Assembly (NCBI RefSeq): GCF_023299985.1
Contig: NZ_JALZVX010000124.1
Coordinates: 1-41,978 of the forward strand
From: Lacinutrix sp.
GTDB lineage: Bacteria; Bacteroidota; Bacteroidia; Flavobacteriales; Flavobacteriaceae
Direction: 5' to 3'
DNA: 41,978 nucleotides
The notes beneath the pieces are model-generated. The model did not search any database and was not told where the DNA came from. It saw only the letters and a program-made list of their open reading frames with translations. The first letter of the stretch is position 1; every line of letters begins with the position of its first letter. Shown in pieces: positions 27,618 to 36,682 of this stretch. The position numbers and the translations under genes are program-made.

Positions 27618-28457
27618 ATGAAAAACATAATAATCTACATATTAATATTTACAGTTTCTTTCACTTTTGCACAGCAAGAGGAAACAGAAAAAGCACTAAA
27701 AATATTAAATCAAGAAACTAACGATTTAATTAGCGATGCTAATGACTTGGCTAGTAGCGACGCCTTTGTTTCAGCTGAAATGGAATATAGAAGAGCAATC
27801 TCTAAAAAACCAACAAGTGTTGCTGGTACTTACAATTTGGGTCATTCATATTACAAAAAAGGAAATTTTGAAGAAGCCCTTTATCGTAATCAACAAGCTG
27901 CAAAACACGCGACAGATAAGTTAGAAAAGCACAAAGCGTTTCATAACATTGGAAACATTTTAATGGAAGAAAAGAAATGTAGCGAAGCTGCAGAAGCTTT
28001 TAAAAATGCATTAAGAAACAATCCTTTAGACGAAGAAACACGTTATAATTATGCACTAGCAAAAGAGTGTGCAAAAAACGAAGAGCCACCTCAAGAAGAG
28101 GACGATAATAAGGATAAAGACAAAGATAAAAAGGAAAACGAAGACCAAAAGGATAAAGATAAGAAAGAAGAAGAAGGCAAGGATAAAGAAGATAATAAAG
28201 ACAAAGGAGAAGACGATAAAAAAGAAGGCGACGAAAACGAAGATGAAGGCAAGCCTGATGAAGAACAAGAAAAAGATGGTAAAGGAGACGACCAGAAAAA
28301 GGAGCAACCTAAACCACAACAACAGCCAGGAAAATTATCGCCACAGCAAATAAAAAACCTCTTGGAAGCCATGGAAAATCAAGAGCAAAAAGTACAAGAT
28401 AAAGTTAATGCAAAAAAAGCAAAAGGCGCTAAAGTACAAACAGAAAAAGACTGGTAA
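27618..28457 (+). CDS. batC: BatC, TPR protein with charged low-complexity tail
   Basis: TPR-like PTSVAGTYNLGHSYYKKGNFEEALYRNQQAAKHA...NPLDEETRYNYALAKECA, then a K/D/E-rich tract. Confidence 0.88.
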   Translation: MKNIIIYILIFTVSFTFAQQEETEKALKILNQETNDLISDANDLASSDAFVSAEMEYRRAISKKPTSVAGTYNLGHSYYKKGNFEEALYRNQQAAKHATDKLEKHKAFHNIGNILMEEKKCSEAAEAFKNALRNNPLDEETRYNYALAKECAKNEEPPQEEDDNKDKDKDKKENEDQKDKDKKEEEGKDKEDNKDKGEDDKKEGDENEDEGKPDEEQEKDGKGDDQKKEQPKPQQQPGKLSPQQIKNLLEAMENQEQKVQDKVNAKKAKGAKVQTEKDW

Positions 28458-28547
28458 ATTAGTATTTAGTTTGCAGTCATAGTAATCCGTATTTACTAGG
28501 TTGCAATTACTCAAGTATTATAATAAAATTAAATAGAATTGTTTGTC

Positions 28548-28567
28548 ATTCTTGCGAAGGCAGGAAT
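28548..28567. repeat. Short palindromic repeat, FLRRQES type (attcttgc-gaag-gcaggaat)
   Basis: Opposite-orientation counterpart of the 7867-7886 element, directly upstream of batD. Confidence 0.8.
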
Positions 28568-28581
28568 CCAGAATAATAGAA

Positions 28582-30348
28582 ATGAAAGTTACAAAACACA
28601 TAGCAATGCTACTTATTATACTTTTTACAAGTATAGCAGGAGCACAAGTGAAATTTCAAACTAGAGTTAGTAAAAAAACTTTAGGATTAAACGAGCGTTT
28701 GCGTGTGGATTTTTCTATGAATAAAGATGGAGATAATTTTAATCCACCAGCTTTTAATGGTTTTAATATAGTTGGAGGTCCAAACCAATCTGTTAGTAAT
28801 TCATGGATTAATGGAAAGCGTTCTTTCGAGAAAACATACAGTTATTTCTTGTCACCAAAACGAATGGGAAGTTTAATGCTTGAATCTGCAAGTATAGAAA
28901 TCGATGGTAAAATTTATAAAACAAACGCCATTGTAATTAAAGTTACCAAAGAGATACAAAAACCAAAAGACCCAAGTACAGCTACTGCTACAGATAATAT
29001 TCATTTAGTAGCTGAGGTTTCTAAAACCAATCCATATTTAAACGAGGCTATTACAGTAGTTTACAAATTGTATGTAGCACCAAGAACTGGTGTTAGTAAT
29101 TGGCGTGAAACAGACGATCCAGAATACGACGATTTTTGGAGCCAAAGTATCAATCCAAAAGGATTAAAAATTGAAAGAGGCAAGTATAAAGGAGAAGACT
29201 ACCAATATGTAGTGTTACGCAGAACTGTTTTATATCCACAAAAAACAGGTAAGCTAATAATAGAACCTTTAAAATTAGATGTTACTGCAGATATTCCAAC
29301 AAAAAGACGAGATATTTTTGGACAGCGTTTAATGAGTAAAGTTAACGTTCCTGTTACAGCTGGAAGGCGAACAATAAATGTAAAACCTTTACCAGAAGAA
29401 GGAAAACCTTTAGATTTTACTGGAGCAGTTGGAGACTTTAAATTTAATTTAAGCACTTCTAAAAGTCAGCTTAATGCAAACGAATCTATGCAAGCAAAGG
29501 TTTCGGTTTCTGGAAAAGGAAATTTAAAACTTTTAACGCTACCTAAACTAACGTTACCAAACTCACTTGAAGTATATGAACCTGAGCATGCTGAAAATGT
29601 ACGTACTAATTTAGATGGAATGCAAGGTGAAATTTCTGATAGTTATACCATTGTACCGCAATACAAAGGTAAATATCCTATACCAACAATTTCGTTTTCT
29701 TATTTTGATTTAAAGACAGAAAGTTATAAACGTATTTCTTCAAACGAAACTATAATTAATGTGATAGAAGGTCCTGTCCATGGCGCTTCAGATAACAACT
29801 TAATAACAGAAGGTGGAGATAGGCAAAATGTTGTTTTAAACGACGACCAATTTGCATTTATTAAAACAAGTCCTAATTTTATTTCTAAAAAAGAAAAATC
29901 ATTCTTTAAATCTAAAGCATTTTGGGCTAGTTTGCTATCACCTTTACTGGCAATACCTTTGGCAATAGTCTTCCGAAGAAAAAGAGAACAACGTGCAGGA
30001 GATTTAGTAGGCAACCGTTTAAGAAAAGCAGATAGATTATCTAAAAAATATTTAGGAGAAGCTAAAAAAGCTTTAGGACAAAAAGAAGCTTTTTATGTAG
30101 CTTTAGAAAAAGCTTTACATAACTATTTAAAAGCAAAATTAAATATAGAAACTAGCGACTTAAGTAAAGATAGAATACAACTATTATTATTAGAAAGACA
30201 AGTAGAAACTACTGTAGTAAAAGATTTTGAAAGTATTCTTGAAAATTGTGAATTAGCAAGATATACACCAATTACAACAGTAACTATGCAGCAAGATTAT
30301 GAAAAATCTGCTAGCACAATTAATTTAATAGATAAACAAATAAGATAA
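28582..30348 (+). CDS. batD: BatD protein
   Basis: QVKFQTRVSKKTLGLNERLRVDFSMNKDGDNFNPPAFNGFNIVGGPNQSVSNSWINGKRSFEKTYSYFLSPKRMG is typical BatD. Start moved from 28543 to 28582 because the first 13 aa are repeat-derived. Confidence 0.92.
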   Translation: MKVTKHIAMLLIILFTSIAGAQVKFQTRVSKKTLGLNERLRVDFSMNKDGDNFNPPAFNGFNIVGGPNQSVSNSWINGKRSFEKTYSYFLSPKRMGSLMLESASIEIDGKIYKTNAIVIKVTKEIQKPKDPSTATATDNIHLVAEVSKTNPYLNEAITVVYKLYVAPRTGVSNWRETDDPEYDDFWSQSINPKGLKIERGKYKGEDYQYVVLRRTVLYPQKTGKLIIEPLKLDVTADIPTKRRDIFGQRLMSKVNVPVTAGRRTINVKPLPEEGKPLDFTGAVGDFKFNLSTSKSQLNANESMQAKVSVSGKGNLKLLTLPKLTLPNSLEVYEPEHAENVRTNLDGMQGEISDSYTIVPQYKGKYPIPTISFSYFDLKTESYKRISSNETIINVIEGPVHGASDNNLITEGGDRQNVVLNDDQFAFIKTSPNFISKKEKSFFKSKAFWASLLSPLLAIPLAIVFRRKREQRAGDLVGNRLRKADRLSKKYLGEAKKALGQKEAFYVALEKALHNYLKAKLNIETSDLSKDRIQLLLLERQVETTVVKDFESILENCELARYTPITTVTMQQDYEKSASTINLIDKQIR

Positions 30349-30357
30349 TATTTTTTT

Positions 30358-30377
30358 ATTTCCGTGTAAGCGGAAAT
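30358..30377. repeat. Short palindrome atttccg-tgtaag-cggaaat between batD and batE
   Basis: 7-bp perfect inverted repeat in a 37-nt intergenic gap. Confidence 0.65.
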
Positions 30378-30385
30378 CGTAATAT

Positions 30386-31141
30386 ATGAAATACATACTT
30401 TACATATTTTTATTTTTCATGGCAAGTCTTTCGGCACAAAACGAAAAGGTTTTCGATCAGGCAAATGCACTTTATAATGAGGGTAAATTTGCTGAAGCTA
30501 TAGATAGATATGATGTAATATTAAATACAGATAAGCATTCTGCAGAGTTGTATTATAACATAGCAAATGCACATTACAAACTTAACCACATAGCACCTTC
30601 TGTATATTATTATGAAAAAGCACTAGCTTTAAAACCAAATGATAAGGATATTAAAAATAACTTAGCCTTCGCTAATAATATGCGAATAGATGCTATAGAT
30701 AATTTACCAGAAGTTGGTTTGTCTCGGTTTGTAAAAAAAGTAACTAATAGTTTGTCTTTTAATGCTTGGGCAAAAGTATCTGTAGCATTAGTAATGCTTT
30801 TTGTTTTATTATATCTATTCTATTATTTCACTTATGGAACAGGAAAAAAGCGTTTCTATTTTGTAGGTAGTACATTGTCAATAGTGTTTGCTTTGATGGC
30901 TTTGGTATTTACATTTTACAGCTATAGTTTGGCAAATAAAAACAATCCAGCTATTGTATTTGCCCAAGAGTCTAAAGTAAAAACTGAGCCTAATTTAAGA
31001 AGCGACGAAGCTTTTGTTTTACACGAAGGAACCAAAGTACAGGTTTTAGACTCTATAAACAACTGGAATAAAATTAAGCTTAGCGATGGTAAAATTGGTT
31101 GGGTTCCAAAAGAAGACATAAAATTGCTGAATATATTTTAG
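30386..31141 (+). CDS. batE: BatE, TPR + SH3-like protein
   Basis: TPR EAIDRYDVILNTDKHSAELYYNIANAHYKLNHIAPSVYYYEKALALKPNDKDIKNNLAFA; C-terminal SH3-like SKVKTEPNLRSDEAFVLHEGTKVQVLDSINNWNKIKLSDGKIGWVPKEDIKLL. Confidence 0.9.
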   Translation: MKYILYIFLFFMASLSAQNEKVFDQANALYNEGKFAEAIDRYDVILNTDKHSAELYYNIANAHYKLNHIAPSVYYYEKALALKPNDKDIKNNLAFANNMRIDAIDNLPEVGLSRFVKKVTNSLSFNAWAKVSVALVMLFVLLYLFYYFTYGTGKKRFYFVGSTLSIVFALMALVFTFYSYSLANKNNPAIVFAQESKVKTEPNLRSDEAFVLHEGTKVQVLDSINNWNKIKLSDGKIGWVPKEDIKLLNIF

Positions 31142-31201
31142 TTATTCTTTAACAATCTTTCCCTTATCAAGTCTTATATTTACTTTTCTTAATTTTAATA
31201 G

Positions 31202-31504
31202 ATGTTAAAACAATATTTACCAATTTTCTTTACTGTGCTATTTTTGTTGACATCTATGGCACCATCGGTATTGGTTTTGGTTGATGATTCTATTGATGTT
31301 TCTTTTTTATTTGACGCTTCAGAAGAAGAAGAAGAAGAAAAAGGTAAGGAAAAAAACAAGGAGTTAGAAGTTTTTGTTATTGATACTACTTTAGAAGCAG
31401 AACGTTTTTTTGCTTCTGAAAGCCAGGATAACCTTGAATATACTTTCAAAAACTATCCTAAACCACATCTTAATTTATTATTTCCACCACCCGAATTTAT
31501 TTAG
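31202..31504 (+). CDS. Small hypothetical protein with N-terminal hydrophobic segment and acidic stretch
   Basis: 100 aa, MLKQYLPIFFTVLFLLTSMAPSVLVLVDDSIDVSFLFDASEEEEEEKGKEKNKELEV...; fits the gap between batE and sulP. Confidence 0.6.
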   Translation: MLKQYLPIFFTVLFLLTSMAPSVLVLVDDSIDVSFLFDASEEEEEEKGKEKNKELEVFVIDTTLEAERFFASESQDNLEYTFKNYPKPHLNLLFPPPEFI

Positions 31505-31597
31505 TAATTTCCCTAAAATAGGACTGTCTAGTTCAAATCTATAGTATTAAAATATCCTACTGCAAATCTATTTCAGTAGTAAAAAATCAATTTATTT

Positions 31598-33178
31598 ATG
31601 TTTAAAAGTTTAAAAAATGACTTGCCAGCGAGTATAGTCGTGTTTTTTGTAGCATTACCATTATGTTTAGGTATTGCTTTGGCGAGTGGAGCGCCATTAT
31701 TTTCTGGAGTAATTGCAGGAATTATAGGAGGTGTTGTAGTTGGAGCTTTAAGTGGTTCTAAAATAGGTGTTAGTGGACCAGCAGCAGGTTTAGCGGCAAT
31801 TGTACTTGTAGCAATTGGTAGTTTAGGTGGTTATCAAAATTTCTTGGTAGCTGTTGTATTAGCAGGAGTTATTCAAATTTTATTTGGTATTTTAAAATTA
31901 GGAATTATTGGATATTACTTTCCATCTTCAGTAATAAAAGGGATGCTAACTGGAATAGGAATTATTATTATTCTAAAGCAAATACCACATTTTTTTGGTT
32001 ATGATCCTGATCCATCAGGCGATTTTGCATTTTTCCAAGTCGATGGACAAAACACTTTTTCAGAGATTATTAGTACACTAAACCACATTACTCCAGGATC
32101 TACATTAATTGGATTAATTGGATTAGGAATTTTATTACTTTGGGATAAAGTACTATCTAAAAAAGGAAAGATTTTTAATCTTATTCAAGGACCATTGGTA
32201 GCTGTTGTAGTTGGTATTGTATTTTTTGTTGTAACGCAAGGGAATTCAAGCATGGCCATTGAGAGTACTCATTTAGTAAGTGTACCAATTCCAGACAGTG
32301 TAGATTCGTTTATTGGACAATTTAGTTTTCCTAATTTTGCGGTAATTACAAATGGAGACGTCTGGGTAGTTGCCTTTACTATTGCTTTAGTGGCAAGTTT
32401 AGAAACATTATTATGTGTTGAAGCTACAGATAAACTAGATCCACATAAAAATGTAACACCAACCAATAGAGAATTATTTGCTCAAGGAACAGGAAATATT
32501 ATTTCTGGATTGATAGGAGGTTTACCTATTACTCAGGTAATTGTTAGAAGTTCTGCAAATATTCAATCTGGTGGTCGTAGTAAAATGTCTGCTATAGTTC
32601 ACGGATTTTTCTTATTAATATCGGTTATTTTAATTCCAACATTATTAAACATGATTCCGTTATCTGTATTAGCAGCCATTCTATTAATAGTAGGTTATAA
32701 ACTAGCAAAACCAAAACTGTTTAAAACAATGTTCAACTTAGGTTGGAAACAGTTTATTCCTTTTGTGGTAACAGTTTTAGGTATCGTGTTTATAGATTTA
32801 CTTTGGGGAATTGGACTAGGATTAGCAGTAGGTATCGTTGTAATTTTAATAAAAAGTTTCCAAAATTCTCATTTCCTACATATAGAAGATAAGAGTAATG
32901 GAAAGCATAGAATAAAAATGACATTTGCCGAAGAGGTTACCTTCTTTAACAAAGGTTCTATTTTAAAAGAATTAGATAGCTTACCAAGAGATACTTATTT
33001 AGAATTAGATGTTAGAAAAACAAGATACTTAGATAATGATATTATTGAAATTTTAGATGATTTCGCTTTTAAAGCTAAAGAGAGAAATATTGATATTCAA
33101 TTAATGTCTGAACGTGGTATAGTTGAGAATCCAGATAGTTTTATTGAGTTTTTTAAACTAAGACCAAAAACAGCATAA
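31598..33178 (+). CDS. SulP family inorganic anion transporter with STAS-like C-terminus (SulP-1)
   Basis: DLPASIVVFFVALPLCLGIALASGAPLFSGVIAGIIGG, SGPAAGLAAIV, LETLLCVEATDKLDPHKNVTPTNRELFAQGTGNIISGLIGGLPITQVIVRSSANIQSGGRSKMSAIVHG. Confidence 0.93.
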   Translation: MFKSLKNDLPASIVVFFVALPLCLGIALASGAPLFSGVIAGIIGGVVVGALSGSKIGVSGPAAGLAAIVLVAIGSLGGYQNFLVAVVLAGVIQILFGILKLGIIGYYFPSSVIKGMLTGIGIIIILKQIPHFFGYDPDPSGDFAFFQVDGQNTFSEIISTLNHITPGSTLIGLIGLGILLLWDKVLSKKGKIFNLIQGPLVAVVVGIVFFVVTQGNSSMAIESTHLVSVPIPDSVDSFIGQFSFPNFAVITNGDVWVVAFTIALVASLETLLCVEATDKLDPHKNVTPTNRELFAQGTGNIISGLIGGLPITQVIVRSSANIQSGGRSKMSAIVHGFFLLISVILIPTLLNMIPLSVLAAILLIVGYKLAKPKLFKTMFNLGWKQFIPFVVTVLGIVFIDLLWGIGLGLAVGIVVILIKSFQNSHFLHIEDKSNGKHRIKMTFAEEVTFFNKGSILKELDSLPRDTYLELDVRKTRYLDNDIIEILDDFAFKAKERNIDIQLMSERGIVENPDSFIEFFKLRPKTA

Positions 33179-33189
33179 AATATAATATT

Positions 33190-34011
33190 ATGAAAGATCA
33201 AAAATATAAAATATTAGTGCTTTCAGACTTGAAAGATACCTTAGATAGTGTGTTAAAAAACACTATTAGTTTATCTCAGATAATTAATGCTGATATCGAA
33301 TTTTTTCACGTAAAAAAGCCTACTGATATTGTAGAAATGGAAAGCCAATTATCGGCAATGAGAACTATTAACAAAGAACATGTTTTAATGGATAATAAAT
33401 TGAGAGATTTATTAGAGCCAATATCTAAAGATTATAACGTAAAAATTAATCATAGTTTCTCTTTTGGTAATATAAAAAATGAAATTAGTGATTGTATAAA
33501 AGAGTGCAAACCAGATATTATTATTTTAGGAAAGAAAAAATCTAAACCACTAAGCTTTATTGGAGATAATGTAACAAATTTTGTGTTTAAAAATCATGAA
33601 GGCGCAGTATTAATCGCTGCAGGTGATAGATTAAAACCTAATACCGAATTATCTTTAGGTCTTTTAAATAATCCTGAACAAAATATTAATTTAGAATTTG
33701 CTGAAAATTTGTTGGCTAATACTAATAGACCTTTAAAGTCTTTTAAATTTATTGACAAGTCAAATAATTATGATTTAGATTCAAATAAAAAAACTGTTGA
33801 GTACGTTTTCGATAAAGGAGATAATGCAGTTAAAAATCTATCAAAATATTTAGCTAAAAGTAATGTCAACTTGTTGTTTTTAAATAGAGAAGCAAAGACT
33901 AGTAATAAAAAGTCAGCTTCATTAAGTTCAGAGCAAAAAAATGTTATCAATATGGTAGATGTTTCTCTTTTGTTTAGTAACAGAAAACAACCCATACATA
34001 TTTCTAAATAG
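33190..34011 (+). CDS. Universal stress protein-like, possibly with a degenerate second lobe
   Basis: YKILVLSDLKDTLDSVLKNTISLSQIINADIEFFHVKKP...CKPDIIILGKKKSKPLSFIGDNVTNFVFKNHEGAVLIA. Confidence 0.75.
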   Translation: MKDQKYKILVLSDLKDTLDSVLKNTISLSQIINADIEFFHVKKPTDIVEMESQLSAMRTINKEHVLMDNKLRDLLEPISKDYNVKINHSFSFGNIKNEISDCIKECKPDIIILGKKKSKPLSFIGDNVTNFVFKNHEGAVLIAAGDRLKPNTELSLGLLNNPEQNINLEFAENLLANTNRPLKSFKFIDKSNNYDLDSNKKTVEYVFDKGDNAVKNLSKYLAKSNVNLLFLNREAKTSNKKSASLSSEQKNVINMVDVSLLFSNRKQPIHISK

Positions 34012-34020
34012 AAAACAGAA

Positions 34021-34695
34021 ATGAAATTTTTAAAACAAGCAGTGTTAATTATTGTTCTTTTGGTGTTTTTTACACCAATAAATACTAATGCCCAAGATAG
34101 CGACTTGGGCAATTGGTTAATTTATATTGGTAATAAAAAACTAAACAATGGATGGAGCATACATAATGAAGTACAATACCGAAATTATGATGCCATTGGT
34201 GATTTAGAACAATTGTTATTACGTACAGGTATAGGTTATAATTTAACAGAAAATAATAATAACCTATTATTAGGTTACGGTTATATTTTATCTGAAAACT
34301 ATATAGGTGAAACAGATGAAAAAGTTTCGGTTAACGAGCATCGTATTTTTCAACAATTTACAACGAAGCAAAAAATTGGTAAAGTAGGTTTAAGCCATCG
34401 TTACCGTTTCGAGCAACGTTTTGTTGAAGATGATTTTAGAATGCGATTAAGATATTTTTTGGGAATAAACATTCCACTTCAGTATAAAGAAGATGGTAAA
34501 AACCCACTGTATCTTTCAGCATATAATGAGATTTTCTTGAATACAGAATCATCGGTTTTCGATAGAAATCGTGTGTATGGAGGATTAGGTTATAAGTTTT
34601 CTAATGCGCTAAGAATGGAGTTAGGTTACATGAATCAATTTTTCGAAAACTCGGGAAGAGATCAAATTAACTTAATAGCATTCGTAAATTTCTAA
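34021..34695 (+). CDS. DUF2490-family outer-membrane beta-barrel-like protein
   Basis: Signal peptide then DSDLGNWLIYIGNKKLNNGWSIHNEVQYRNYDAIGDLEQLLLRTGIGYNL; C-terminal aromatic ...INLIAFVNF. Confidence 0.8.
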   Translation: MKFLKQAVLIIVLLVFFTPINTNAQDSDLGNWLIYIGNKKLNNGWSIHNEVQYRNYDAIGDLEQLLLRTGIGYNLTENNNNLLLGYGYILSENYIGETDEKVSVNEHRIFQQFTTKQKIGKVGLSHRYRFEQRFVEDDFRMRLRYFLGINIPLQYKEDGKNPLYLSAYNEIFLNTESSVFDRNRVYGGLGYKFSNALRMELGYMNQFFENSGRDQINLIAFVNF

Positions 34696-34734
34696 TTAAA
34701 TAAATTTTGAGTACCATTTACTTTTAAACTAGAA

Positions 34735-34779
34735 ATGAAAAAACTACTTTACAATCTAAAGTTAAAACTAGAAATATGA
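34735..34779 (+). CDS. Candidate 14-aa upstream leader ORF MKKLLYNLKLKLEI overlapping the SulP-2 start by ATGA
   Basis: atg aaa aaa cta ctt tac aat cta aag tta aaa cta gaa ata tga; the TGA (34777-34779) overlaps the SulP-2 ATG (34776-34778). Too short for the ORF track. Confidence 0.3.
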   Translation: MKKLLYNLKLKLEI

Positions 34780-36644
34780 AGAATTTGTTTTCAAACATTA
34801 AAGGCGATGCCTTTGGTGGTATTACCGCAGGAATTGTTGCATTACCACTAGCATTAGCATTTGGTGTTTCATCAGGATTAGGACCAGAAGCTGGTTTGTA
34901 TGGTGCCATATTTATTAGTTTTTTCGCTGCACTGTTTGGTGGAACAAGTACTCAAATTTCTGGGCCAACTGCACCAATGACCGCAGTAAGTATGGTTGTA
35001 ATTGCAGGAATAATAGCAACAAACGATGGAAACGTAGATAAAGCTCTACCAGTTATATTAACTGTTTTTTTGCTAGCTGGTTTAATGCAAATTGGTTTAG
35101 GCGCTTTAGGGCTTGGAAAGTATATTAGATATATTCCATATCCTGTAGTTTCTGGTTTCATGACAGCAATTGGAGTAATAATACTATTAACTCAAATTTT
35201 ACCTTCAATTGGTTATTACCCAAAAGAAGACACAGCTTTTGTAGAAACTTTTAGACCTCAAGCGGAAGAGGTCCTACTTAAAAATATTTTAAAAGAAGAA
35301 GCAGGAGAAGGTATTTTGGTTCTTGAAAATTTTAAAGAAACTCAAATTAGGGCAAATGCAATAACGCCAAAAGATATTTTAAAAGAATCTCAGACTATTG
35401 CAGAGAAAACAGGAAAAAGTACTTTAGGAGTACTTAGAATACTTCCAAGGGCCTTAAAAAACATTAATTGGTTAGAGCTTGTATTAGCGCTTTCTACAAT
35501 TTTTATTGTTTTTGGTTTTAAACGGATTACTAAAAAAATACCAAGCACTTTAGTAGCCTTAATTGTAGTATCTGGTGTTGCTTATGGATTTAATTTAGGT
35601 TACAGACCAATTTCTGAAATACCTGGAGGAATACCAATTCCTAATCTAGAAATGTTTACAAGCTTTAATCTAGGTAGTATTACACCTTATATATTTACAG
35701 CCCTAACTTTAGCACTTTTAGGAGCAATAGATTCTTTGCTTACAAGTGTGGTTGCAGATAATATGACTAAAACCAAACATAAACCAAATAAAGAATTAAT
35801 AGGTCAAGGTATTGGAAATAGTATAGCATCTATATTTGGTGGTATTCCTGGAGCAGGAGCAACTATTAGAACAGTTGTAAATATCAATGCAGGTGGAAAA
35901 ACAAAGTTGTCTGGAATGATTGCAGGTATAATGTTGTTATTAATTATGTTAGCATTTAGCGATGTAGCTTCAAAAATTCCAGCTGCTGTTTTAGCAGGTA
36001 TTTTAATAACTGTAGGCATTGGCGTTATGGATTATAAAGGCTTAAAAGCCATACCTAGTTTACCAAAAGACATTAAATTAGGACCAATAAAATTAAGCTC
36101 AGAAGTATTAATTATGCTTATTGTTTTAGTATTATCAACCTTTTGGGATTTAATTTATGCAGTAGGTATTGGTTTAGTAATAGCCTCATTAATGTTTATG
36201 AAAAAGATAGGAGATTTAACAGCTGAACGTTCAGACGTAAAGTCTTTAGATGAAGAAGCATGGTTAGATGAAAGTGATTTTCCAATAAACCTTAAAGAAG
36301 AAGTGTTTATTAAACACTTAAAAGGTCCTTTGTTTTTTGGTTCTACAAGCGATTTTCAAGCACTTACCTTGCAAATTCCTGACACCGCAACAACTGTTAT
36401 TTTAAGATTAGGACGTATGCAGTACATGGATCAATCTGGTTTGTATGCTATGGAAGATATGCTTCAATATTTAAAAACTAAAGGCGTAGAAGTTCTTTTT
36501 GTAGATCTATTAAAACAACCGCGTTATATGATGGAACGTATTGATATTATTCCAGATTTTATACCAAACGAACACGTTTTTAAAGATTTTAAAACCTGTT
36601 TAAAATGGGTTAAAAATAATGTGAAAGACACAATTAAAAATTAA
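34776..36644 (+). CDS. SulP family inorganic anion transporter with STAS domain (SulP-2)
   Basis: DAFGGITAGIVALPLALAFGVSSGLGPEAGLYGAIFISFFAALFGGTSTQISGPTAPMTAVSMVV, LLGAIDSLLTSVVADNMTKTKHKPNKELIGQGIGNSIASIFGGIPGAGATIRTVVNI, STAS VILRLGRMQYMDQSGLYAMEDML. Confidence 0.95.
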   Translation: MKNLFSNIKGDAFGGITAGIVALPLALAFGVSSGLGPEAGLYGAIFISFFAALFGGTSTQISGPTAPMTAVSMVVIAGIIATNDGNVDKALPVILTVFLLAGLMQIGLGALGLGKYIRYIPYPVVSGFMTAIGVIILLTQILPSIGYYPKEDTAFVETFRPQAEEVLLKNILKEEAGEGILVLENFKETQIRANAITPKDILKESQTIAEKTGKSTLGVLRILPRALKNINWLELVLALSTIFIVFGFKRITKKIPSTLVALIVVSGVAYGFNLGYRPISEIPGGIPIPNLEMFTSFNLGSITPYIFTALTLALLGAIDSLLTSVVADNMTKTKHKPNKELIGQGIGNSIASIFGGIPGAGATIRTVVNINAGGKTKLSGMIAGIMLLLIMLAFSDVASKIPAAVLAGILITVGIGVMDYKGLKAIPSLPKDIKLGPIKLSSEVLIMLIVLVLSTFWDLIYAVGIGLVIASLMFMKKIGDLTAERSDVKSLDEEAWLDESDFPINLKEEVFIKHLKGPLFFGSTSDFQALTLQIPDTATTVILRLGRMQYMDQSGLYAMEDMLQYLKTKGVEVLFVDLLKQPRYMMERIDIIPDFIPNEHVFKDFKTCLKWVKNNVKDTIKN

Positions 36645-36650
36645 TAACTT

Positions 36651-36665
36651 TTCCTTTTAAAGGAA
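36651..36665. repeat. Palindrome ttcctttTaaaggaa between SulP-2 and carbonic anhydrase
   Basis: 7-bp perfect inverted arms in the 38-nt intercistronic gap. Confidence 0.5.
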
Positions 36666-36682
36666 CTTAATTCAAAATTAAA

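Noticed and set aside
28056-28372. Overlapping ORFs on both strands at batC
   Set aside because: They are by-products of the purine-rich K/D/E tract; residue composition is not protein-like.
33768-34112. Minus-strand 114-aa ORF across the USP/DUF2490 junction
   Set aside because: Antisense to two well-supported genes, with no recognisable domain.
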